Shown here: piece after piece, positions 25,801 through 34,278 of the stretch
Position numbering within the stretch: position 1 is the stretch's first letter
Layout: each line of letters begins with the position of its first letter
Source of the DNA: Armigeres subalbatus
Taxonomy: Eukaryota > Arthropoda > Insecta > Diptera > Culicidae
Length of the DNA: 64,000 bases
NCBI RefSeq assembly: GCF_024139115.2
Contig: NC_085139.1
Coordinates: forward strand, 71,777,203-71,841,202
Direction of reading: 5' to 3'
Made by a program: the position numbers and the translations under genes
Notes under the pieces: generated by a model
What the model saw: only the letters and a program-made list of their open reading frames with translations
The model's database searches: none
Told to the model about the DNA's origin: nothing

Positions 25801-26669
25801 GCAACCTGCGAAACCTAGCGACTTGCAATTCCATGTTCCAAGCTTCCAATCGTGATCCTGTATTCGTCGCCTAGGTCTTTGCCGATTATATCGAGTCACA
25901 TTATCTCTTATATTGTTCGTAATGATTGGTTTTCTAGGCGGCTTATTGGGCCTGCGCAAACCTCCTGTCTCGTCGGAGGGCCGTCGTGTCAGGGCTGTTT
26001 AGCGTCCCACCTAACACCAGGACTTGGGCTTGTGCGCTTTGAGCGGCACACGGTCGCTTTGGTGGGGCCTACTTGCGGATACATGCAGCTTTTTATAGAG
26101 GTTTAACAGGGCCCACTGTCAAACCCCACCACATCCTAGGCAAGCCCCACAACTCGCAGATGGCCTGGGGAGGGATCGTCAAGCCCTTGGACATAGTCCC
26201 TGCTGCCCGCAATTCAATTCCTATACCTTCAACTTGAATATTCTAACAGTAATCTGCTGGAAATGAACTATTTCGCGCGTTTCGAAACATCCAATTAGAA
26301 ATTCCATCAGTTGCTTTCTCCTATCTACCACATTGGCAGCTCATTAACCAAGACGGACCTCTGCCTCTCGAACCTAACCCAAAAATGCCAACAAAGTCCG
26401 CATGAACTCGTGGCAAGTGCAGAGGTATATTCGGCTTGCAGTGGGCGAGTGATTGCATAATCATTTCCTCCCCTTCCCTACATTGACTTGCATTCTGACG
26501 TGGCAGGCGCCAGTATGACCTAACAAATGAGATCACCAGTACTTGTACATTGAAGATGTGAGCTAGTCCTAAGCAAACATCTGTTGGTTCCCTGTGCAAG
26601 AAGAGCTGATCTGGTCATAATGGAGTAGCAACTACGAGCAGTCAATCAAGCTCAAGCTCAATATTATAA
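22847..26669 (+). mobile_element. 5'-truncated SINE inserted in the Transib TIR (split by a LINE)
   Basis: Segments 22,847-22,896 and 26,227-about 26,669 are together a copy of the SINE body found (reverse) at 59,005-59,562, without its tRNA head. The 3' end has caactacgagcagtcaatc followed by ctcaag repeats. A direct repeat of about 22 bp from the Transib TIR (sharing tcagactacaagt, one mismatch in the whole) flanks the insertion at 22,825-22,846 and 26,877-26,898, as expected for target-primed insertion with 5' truncation. A MITE sits between the SINE tail and the right TSD. Confidence 0.8.
22897..26212 (-). mobile_element. Near full-length RTE-like LINE (3.3 kb) nested in the SINE
   Basis: Flanked by the 14-bp TSD ttcaattcctatac (22,883-22,896 and 26,213-26,226). 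It has an A/T-rich taaa-type tail at 22,897-22,920 and a 5' UTR at about 25,960-26,212. One long ORF is broken into frames 25,959-25,327, 25,396-23,636, 23,609-23,340 and 23,324-22,920. The endonuclease shows KLGTWNCKSLGFAG, VALQETCW, IVIGDMNAQVG and ESDHYLVA. RT shows APGVDQLPGELF, NYRAITLLNAAYKVL, HHLFIDFKAAYDTI and LFGFADDIDIMARN. The C-terminal domain shows YLGSLVTAENDTSREI, VLRTIYGG and RLRWAGHVARM. Length and EN-RT-only architecture fit the RTE group; the exact clade is uncertain. Only a few indels separate it from coding capacity. Confidence 0.85.
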
Positions 26670-26872
26670 ATTCAGTAGAAAACCGAATTATAGCCGCTAT
26701 CAAAATTGGATTTTTCTCACAATCCATACGATAAACCTAATTTCGGAAGTGGTGCGCTGTATAGCACATCACCAAATGAAAACAGCGCACCACTTCCGAA
26801 GTTAGGTTTAACGTATGAATTGTGAGAAAAATCCAACTTCGTTAGCGGCTATAATTCGGTTTTGCACTGAAT
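26670..26872. mobile_element. Palindromic MITE, copy 1
   Basis: About 203 bp, nearly a perfect inverted repeat. The outer arms begin ttcagtagaaaaccg / complement, and the inner arms share tggatttttctcacaatcc and cggaagtggtgcgctgt around a short centre near 26,770. The same family recurs at 50,567-50,763. No coding sequence; TSD not resolved. Confidence 0.8.
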
Positions 26873-27513
26873 TGATAATAGAATCGTCAGACTACAAGTA
26901 ATGTAACAGATGCGAATTTGAATGCAGAAACTTGCCGTAATTCTCATACGACATACTTTCATTCTTTTATTAGTTCAATGATTTTGTACTCAATTTAACA
27001 TATGCTACAATTTTTTCGGACTGCGAACTAATATTCTGTAATATATATTTTTTCTTAACAATAATAGAAAACATCTTAATATTTATTTATCGTTGAATTA
27101 CAACCTGTTTAAATTTAACATGAATTTGACACAATGTTTCTCGATTATTTCTCAGAGAACTTATTCATCTTCTTCAAGAACTAGGAGCTGCTTCACGGTT
27201 TCTGGTAACGCTTCATGAGAACCCATTTTTAAAGTTTTAATTCTTGATGAACACAGAATATCGCCAGATAGCATCAGCCTATATAAACAAAGTCAAAATT
27301 TCAAAACAGTTCCGAAAATGTGAAGAATCATACCTGTTGAAAAGATCTGTCATGGCAGCTTCTCTTGAAAACTTTCGGGTTCTATGCTCTCGAAATGATC
27401 TTATGTCCTTATTTCTAGCTTCTAACGCTTCTTCAGAGTACACTCCCATTGGTAATTCAAGCGTTTCCATGACGTCAGCCCCGTGTATTAGTATAAAATG
27501 AATGGATGCTGGC

Positions 27514-27660
27514 CAGTGGCGTAACCAGAAAATTGGTCGGGGGGGGGGGGGGTTGGTTTTCCGAACATTTTTTTTTTTTGAAAAAAAACATTTCTTCCAA
27601 AAATATTGTCTTTGGGGGGGGGGGGGGTTTATACCCAAAACCACGGGGGCTACGCCACTG
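27514..27660. mobile_element. 147-bp hAT-type MITE inside the transposase ORF
   Basis: Ends CAGTGGCGTAACCAG ... GGCTACGCCACTG, with a perfect 8-bp TSD ATGCTGGC at 27,506-27,513 and 27,661-27,668. The interior has two G runs and a T/A run. It separates codons for PWYYMPAS from IHFILIHGAD in the Transib transposase; without it the frame is continuous. Confidence 0.9.
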
Positions 27661-29152
27661 ATGCTGGCATATAATACCATGGGCATAGTTTTTCAAATAG
27701 CTTAGCTGTCGCCAGTGAAAAAATACGAAATTTGTCGATATTTATTTTGAGGCCACATGCGAGGACAATCTGGATCGTGTTGAATCTCTCGAGTAATTCT
27801 AGATTGAATCCTGTTATAGATGCAACTTCAGCTTGATTACTATAAATTTTTCTTGCGGTGTTCCCATAATTTGTTGTATCCGATCCTTGTTTTACTACAT
27901 CAACAAGAATGCCCAACTCCTGCCTCAATGAGTCCTGAATTTTCACTTTTCTTTCCTTATAGAGATCTTCTTTGCAGTTCCATTTTTTGATATCCATTTT
28001 ATACGAAACATGCAGCACACACTCAAGCATGCGAATACGAGTGTGAAGTACAGATATTCCATACTTAAAACTTTCAATATTCACAGGATTTCGTGTGGAT
28101 ATGTTTGTATACATTTTGGCAGGAGTGGACTCACATGCGCAGCAAGTGGCCATCGATGAGGTATTTGTCAGAATATTACGTGTTTTTCCACCTATCATAG
28201 TCATAGTGAGATTATGTCGAACCTTGATGGTTTGTCCACTTTGTAGAAGTACACTTGATTGTTTCAGATTCGCGATCTATTCCAAAAAATACGATTCTTC
28301 GGTTTTCAAAGATTCTTTGGTTTCCTTAACCATTTGTATGCTCAACGGTTTACAGAATCGTGTAGATGATGGAGCAGAATTTGTGCAAATATCTTTGACT
28401 TCTCCACTGCCATGAACACTTTTTAGCTGTAATGGTACTAAAGCTGTGAACAAAATGTTTGCGTCGCTGCTTGACTTATCATTGAAATTTTGCTTGTACA
28501 TCGAGTGTCCACTGCTTCCATCACATCCCCATTTGTGCGAAAAAAATATATCTGAGTGAACAAATTGTGTAAATAATATTCCAGATTTTTCTAAATATTC
28601 AACGATTCTAATACTTTCGTGGTCGAGTATACTTTGAAGCTTTACTTCAGTACATTTATCAGTGACTTTAATGGAATCTAAAGGTGGATAAGCTTTTTTC
28701 TTGGTCAATAAAATATTATCATATGAGTGGAATATATCAGCCTTGTGATGTTTTGCAACATGTCGTAAAATATTGTATTGACCTTTGCCCAAATCAGTTT
28801 CAAGAATCAAAGAGACTCCCTCTTCGGCAGTGAGCTTTTTCGGTGGAAATAAATTTTGCATTCGATTGAACTTGGCAATAATTTCATCAACCTCTGCTGC
28901 ATTGTCACTGATATTTTGAACAAAATCTGCACATTTGTTGAAGCCTTCTACTCTCAACTTCATAGCCGCTGCAAAAAGTAGTTTCGAGGTCTTATTTTCG
29001 GCTCGCAAACTTTCTGTCTTGAGTCTTAAAAAAACATAAAACAGTCCAGATCGATTAAGTATTCAATAGGGAAACTGCTCCGGTTCTTCATCTTATGTTT
29101 ATGCTATCAAAAATATAATCTTTATTTTTGTAATTTTGTTAGCATTGAGCAC

Positions 29153-29853
29153 TAGACTGGCCCAGATTAGTATGGGGAGAAAAAAATGTTGTCGAATTCC
29201 ACGGGGCACCCCCCAGAATTGTGTCTTTGGGTGAGAAAATCAATCTCTGAAAATTTCAGCTCAATCGCTTGTTGCATAAGCTGGCGCATTTGATTTCAAG
29301 TTTGTATGGGGATTTCAGCCAAAATGTATAGGAAAATACACCTCCGTCACTCATTCGATCTGGAAATGGGTTCTGATTGCTCGATTGACCTCAGAATTGC
29401 AAAAACGGCAGTTGGTATGCTACAGAACAATTTCACAGAACATTGCATGATGAATAAATGAACTTTTATATAGTTTTCGGCTGATTTATTAGGAGCTGAT
29501 TTGTGTATTTTTGGATTTTTTGATCGAATTGCATCAGCCAAAACCTATATAAAAGTTCATTTAATCATCATACAATGTTCTGTGAAATTGTTCTGTAGCA
29601 TACCAACTGCCGTTTTTGCAATTCTGAGGTCAATCGAGTAATCAGAACCAATTTCCAGATCGAATGAGTGACGGAGGTGTATTTTCCTATACATTTTGGC
29701 TGAAATCCCCATACAAACTTCAAATCAAATGCGCCAGCTTATGCAACAAGCGATTAAGCTGAAATTTTCAGAGATTGATTTTCTCACCCAAAGACACAAT
29801 CCTGGGGGGTGCCCCGTGGAATTACACAACTTTTTGTTTCCTGGGCCAGTCTA
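29153..29853. mobile_element. 701-bp foldback MITE in the transposase intron
   Basis: Perfect 8-bp TSD TTGAGCAC (29,145-29,152 and 29,854-29,861). The ends are TAGACTGGCCCAG and its complement. The two arms are nearly complementary over about 330 bp each around a centre at about 29,500, so transcripts would form a long hairpin. It lies in the intron (29,025-29,993) between transposase exons 1 and 2; without it the intron would be about 260 bp. The superfamily is uncertain; the 8-bp TSD favours hAT. Confidence 0.9.
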
Positions 29854-30305
29854 TTGAGCACGCATCTAGCATGCGAACCGATTAAAATTGGTTGATTGGG
29901 TGAATGATTATATTTTCCGAGTTGAGATAAATTTATTACATTGAGATGAAAATAGGAACATTTTCTTATAAAATAATTTCACAAAACCACTACCTTTTTG
30001 TCCGAGTTGCCGAATTCTCAAATGAAACTGCTGGTCTTCCGGTTTTTCTCATGTTATCAATTTCATCAGCGAAAATGAATGTCATCACTCCATCCAACCA
30101 TTTACCCTCTCTTGATAAAAATGTGCTGAGTTTACGACCGCTTCGCTCCCATTTTTGGAAAAGTTTATAACAAAATTTTGATGCATCTGAACAGACTCTA
30201 TTATAAGCTTGGCTAGAATCTGTTAACTGCCATTTCTGACGAATCTTTTCAATTCAATATTTCCTAACTCTCATCTTTTGCACATCTCTTGAATGTCTTG
30301 TCCAA

Positions 30306-30891
30306 TCTGCATCCAAATTCGCATCTGTTACGTTACTTGTAGTCTAAAGATTCTATTCCAGATAAAATCTAAGTGGGATGAGGAGGGAGTGGGAAAATAA
30401 ATCGATTTTTCTGTATGTTAATGAATATTTATTAACAGTTGATGCGTTTTATTAATTGGTTTTTGGTTTAATCAACTCAGAAAGTTTTATATATTATTCT
30501 CCGGGATACAGAAAGATGAAGTGAATATAAATATTGTACATAAATACACAATAAACCGAAAAATAATCAAATTTTGAGTAAAAAACCACATTTTTCATAA
30601 AAAATGCATTGTATCTCAGAAGCAAAAGACTTTTCGAAGGTGGTTCCTTCGCAAGAGTTGCTCAGAATACTGAATTCTTTAACTTTGCTGAAGATACCAT
30701 CATTCTATCATGCTCATATAAAAAGTTAGCTGTAGCGCCGCCCTAGCGGCAGAGTTCCGAACTATTTTTTTTATCAGCATATGAAGGCAAACTTAGCATG
30801 CAGCAACTTTGTGGAAGACACCATACTTCTATGAGGCAACCCTGAGGAGTTATTAATAAATGCCATTAATTCACGATATCCGACCACAGTG
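30306..30891 (-). repeat. Right long TIR of the Transib element
   Basis: Uninterrupted arm of about 586 bp, inverted relative to the left arm and ending ...CGACCACAGTG at 30,891 directly before TSD copy TGATG. Being intact, it defines the original arm length. Confidence 0.9.
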
Positions 30892-30896
30892 TGATG

Positions 30897-32231
30897 CCTG
30901 CGCCTGCGATGGACGCCGAAGAAACTGCAAATTTTTTCGTTGTCTCGCAAAAGCAACGAAATGGCTACTTAACTGCTTCAGCTAAGCACCACTTCCACTC
31001 AAGCACTATGCTTCAAAGCAATTTCGGAAAAAAACCTCTACCTGAACTTCAGGAAAAAAAAACCCTAAGAAAAACAGACCGTACGAGGACTTATAACCGT
31101 CTCGTTCGGATGCTCGACGTGGAATGAAATCGGTCCTTCTGAGGATCAGAATTTTCTGTACAGAAAGAGTTGATTGCAAAAATGAACTGCTTTGGTGGCA
31201 TTGGCGTTTGGCGTTGTAGCTTGGTTGTCGGGAGTGATTCCATCCATTCAAACAAATTTATTGAATCATCGAACCACGTGCTTTGCACTTTGAAAAAAAT
31301 CTATCTAGGATTGACATTCTTTTGTATAAAACGGTGACCCGGTACCCGGATAAAATCGATTTCATTTCCAATGACTAACAGAAACAAAACCAAACAATCT
31401 TGCCAGAAAAGTTTCCCTTCCGTTTAAGTCCTGAAAAGGACTATGTGTAATTAATTCTTGAAGTTCCTCTCACTTTGTCATCGGCGTTATATGTAGAAAA
31501 TGATGCACGTACGCTTCAGATACGCGGGCAGATACTGAACGTTGCAAATAAATATATTTGTGTTTAGTTTCACGCAACTTCTGATTCTGCTTATTTCTCC
31601 TTTATTCCGGACATTTCTGAAGCTGATGTCTTCCAGGATTGTGATGTCCTCTACTGAAAGCCAAACGAGTATCTTCTGCGGCGATGCGGCCGATGAGTCG
31701 TATTAATTCCTTTTCCACGGTTGGAGACTCAAAGTCCATCCAACTGGGAGCTACTATTCGGCTTCTTGATTCAGTTGACCTTCGAGCAGTTTGCTCAATG
31801 TTGATAAAGAGGTACAATTAATGATGGCAAATACCATCCATTTCGTACAGCTGCGTAGTCCTTTTGAGTTTTGTTTTTGATCAGTGTGTCTAAGTCGAGT
31901 CAAGTACGAGACACTGAAGACGGCCTTACTGTTGAGGTCGAAATACGTATCTGTCAAGATACAATTAAGTGGTGGAATTCAATGGGATTGTATAAACTCG
32001 TCTTATGACAAGTGAAGACATTCCACCAAAAAGCTCAAAATAATTTTTTTATCAAAATGAGATACGGTTTTTTACCGAAAAAGGACAATTCTGATGACTT
32101 GGGAGTGGAAATAATATCGAGCTGTTCAGCAAGTTTAAATTTTTAATTAACATTTAACTATAATAAACCCTTAAGTAGACAAAAGTGAGCTGTTTCAATA
32201 CTAGAAGCTAAGTTTAAAACTATTTATTAGA
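30897..32231. other. Intergenic DNA between Transib and the chitinase gene
   Basis: No gene is recognised. A perfect 6-bp stem with a TTTC loop (on the minus strand) at 31,427-31,442 resembles a histone mRNA 3' stem-loop (see findings). Frames upstream of it on the minus strand (31,817-31,602 and 31,957-31,754) show no clear histone fold. Confidence 0.5.
32223..32228 (-). terminator. Candidate poly(A) signal AATAAA after the chitinase stop
   Basis: AATAAA on the minus strand begins 4 nt after the TAA stop. It would give a very short 3' UTR; other A/T-rich signals occur further downstream (for example near 32,160). Confidence 0.45.
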
Positions 32232-34133
32232 TTAACATGTGACTAAGTACGCCCAGTTGCAGTACGAATATCTTTCATCAAAGTAAAGCCCCGTTTGACA
32301 CTTGAAATGCCAATTTAGCACAGCTGTCCTGTAAAATGTGTGAAATTCAACGATAGCAATTGGGAAGCTGCATTACAGTTTTGTTTAATTTACTCACCCT
32401 GTTGAGTCACATTGGTAGAAATACTGGCAGTTAGTGGGATCCCTCGCAAATCCGTTTTTACAAACTAACGTGACAGAAGCAGCTGTCGTGGTTGTGGTAA
32501 CTGCAGTTGTAGTGGATGTTGTACTAGCGGTCGCAGTGGTTCCGGCGCTTGTCGTAATTGTCGTAGTTGCTGCAATGTCGGTGGTGGTGGCTATGGTTGT
32601 TGACCCAGTCGATCCAAACACAGAATTGTATACGGCCCTGGTGATTGGATAGGTACCACCTCCGCAGACATTCTTATCATCGTCCGATTCCAGCGACCAA
32701 ATCATAATTCCCCCGAGATTTTGGCTCTTTGCATAGTCGACTTTGAGCGCAATCGAGGTGACGTCATCGTAGGAAATCCATTGAGTATCCAAAAACGCGT
32801 ACGGTACCTCTTGCGTGTCATCCCAGCTCGTGGTGTAGCCGGTCTGCAACCGTTCGCAGATTTCCAAATATGATAAAGTGCCAGCTTCCAGAGTATATGG
32901 ACCAGCTGTTCCTGCTCCAACGGTTCGCGCTCCAACTCCGTTGGTGCTTGCCGAAGCCAGAGTGAAGGTGTGCCCGTAGGCTGGAACGCCCAAGATAAGT
33001 TTGCTTGCATCCAATCCATCGTCGAGCCAACCCTGCACACAGGCAACCTGCAGAGTAGAATATTGTATTTGTATTTCGTTAAGGTTGGCGAAATGTGAAA
33101 GGAAAGGCAACTAGAACTGCATGATTTGCACTACAGTAAGCAACAGTTTTGAACATATCACCCCGGTCAGAAATTACTTACCACATTTAACATACTGGTG
33201 GTGGAGTCCGTCTCCCAGGTGGCGGCATTCAGCGGTGAGTTGTGGCCAGTCTGGGCATCCCAATAGGCATGCAAATCGTACGTCATTAAATTCACAAAAT
33301 CCACGTAGTTATTTATTTGCACCACATCATATGCCGATCGATGATAGTCTTTCGTTGCTGCAACCGCAATAGTTAACAAAAAGCCTTCCGTATCGAAACG
33401 GATGCGCAGTTCACTCAGAAGCGTAATGTAATTCGTACGATCATCTGGAGATCCACCGCGGAGAGTTGGATATTCCCAATCGACGTCCAACCCATCGAAC
33501 CCGTATGTCTTGAGCAGAGTGACTGCGGAATCGATGAATGCTTTGCGTGTTGTAGACAACGATGCCATTGCCGAGTAGGCAGAAGAACCTTCGTTCCATC
33601 CACCAATTGCAAGCAGCAGTTTAACATTAGGGTTAATAGATTTGAGTGCGATAAACCGTTCGAATCCCTCTGGCGAAAACGAATTGAAATAACTTTTATT
33701 CCCTTTTGATAACTTTAAATCAACTCACTTAACGAAACATCATTCCAGGAATCCAGAATTTTAATCACACTTGTGGTTGAATCCAATCCCACGAAGGCAT
33801 AGTTAATATGCGTACACAGCGTCGGATCGATGTCCTCCACGTCGAATTTACCATTTGAAACGCGATACGTAGCCCAACTGCCGAAATAACACACGACCTT
33901 ATCTGAAATACGCGACATATGAACCATGATTCAACAACTTAATCTGGCTTACAGTTAATCTTTCTCAAAATAAGGCCTTGATGTCACCCTTGACACTGTA
34001 CAGTCACGAGCAAATTGCGAGATTAGCCAACACTAGCCTGCCCAAATTCAGCCAACCCCTTCCTACCGGTGGCGGCATGCAGCGTTGTTGATACACTGAA
34101 TAGCACCAACACTCCAACTATCCAGCGTATCAT
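32232..34133 (-). CDS. Secreted GH18 chitinase with C-terminal chitin-binding domain
   Basis: Five exons on the minus strand: 34,133-34,067; 33,902-33,729; 33,669-33,182; 33,047-32,398; 32,328-32,232, all with GT/AG borders, totalling 1476 nt (491 aa). Residues 1-21 are a signal peptide (MIRWIVGVLVLFSVSTTLHA). The GH18 barrel begins at DKVVCYFGSWATYR. It carries KLLLAIGGWNEG, the catalytic FDGLDVDWEYP (residues 138-148, proton donor E146), NLMTYDLHAYWD and GGIMIWSLESDD. A Thr/Ser-rich, probably O-glycosylated linker (about 395-435) leads to a CBM14 peritrophin-type domain with six cysteines, the last at the C-terminus (VTC). The expected role is hydrolysis of beta-1,4-GlcNAc bonds in chitin of the peritrophic matrix or cuticle. 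Single catalytic unit, linker and CBM14 resemble insect gut-type chitinases. The reading frame is intact and this is the only clear host gene in the window. Confidence 0.93.
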
Positions 34134-34270
34134 TTTGACGAGTCTTCACTTTCAGTCGAACTTCTGTAACATCATGTTGAATTCAACTTTAAAGTTTACC
34201 GACGTGCCAACGAAAAGAAAAGTACCGGCCCAATTGGAACCATTTAGGCAAATGCATGTTTGCGCATGGT

Positions 34271-34278
34271 CTTTTATA
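34271..34278 (-). promoter_or_regulatory. TATA box of the chitinase gene
   Basis: The minus strand reads TATAAAAG here, 138 bp upstream of the chitinase start codon and in otherwise unique sequence. Transcription would start about 30 bp downstream, near 34,245, giving a 5' UTR of roughly 110 nt. I did not find a convincing initiator. Confidence 0.6.

Larger units (their letters stand above)
27161..30274 (-). pseudogene. Transib transposase (RAG1-core-like), three exons, inactivated
   Basis: Exons on the minus strand: 30,274-29,994; 29,024-27,334; 27,278-27,161, each with GT/AG borders. Leaving out the 147-bp MITE and one TSD copy gives 1935 nt (644 aa) in one frame. Exon 1 ends with a TGRPAVSF segment like the GRP motif of the RAG1 nonamer-binding region. 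Exon 2 has KWGCDGSSGHSMYKQ with the first catalytic Asp (about residue 262), STRFCKPLSIQM, a CCAC zinc-like motif, GNTARK, and SEEALEARNKD (about 573-577) for the catalytic Glu. Defects: TGA in exon 1 near its start, TAG in exon 2 at about 28,277, the MITE insertion, and MTMIGGK where the family is expected to carry the second Asp (G at about 372). Exon 3 encodes the C-terminal LMLSGDILCSS...LEEDE. Confidence 0.75.
22292..30891 (-). mobile_element. Transib (RAG1-like) DNA transposon with long TIRs
   Basis: The element starts CACTGTGGTCGGATA at 22,292 and ends with its inverted copy at 30,891. It is flanked by the 5-bp duplication TGATG (22,287-22,291 and 30,892-30,896). Five-bp TSDs and a CAC-initial terminus resembling the RSS heptamer are hallmarks of Transib. 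The left inverted repeat is 22,292-22,846 plus 26,899-26,928 (split by an insertion). The right is 30,306-30,891, about 586 bp with high identity, far longer than typical short Transib TIRs. Total length is 8600 bp. Removing the later insertions (22,847-26,876, MITE 27,514-27,660, MITE 29,153-29,853) leaves about 3.7 kb around one minus-strand transposase gene. Family assignment rests on ends, TSD and transposase motifs. Confidence 0.85.

Noticed and set aside
26321..26599. 92-codon frame conserved with the one at 59,016-59,294
   Set aside because: Both lie antisense in copies of the same SINE body; conservation follows from repeat identity, and a third of the substitutions change the residue.
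31602..31817. Centromeric H3 (CENP-A) or H3 pseudogene upstream of the histone-like hairpin
   Set aside because: Only a few residues (IGRIAAEDTRLAF) can be forced to match the H3 C-terminal region; no histone-fold core is visible.
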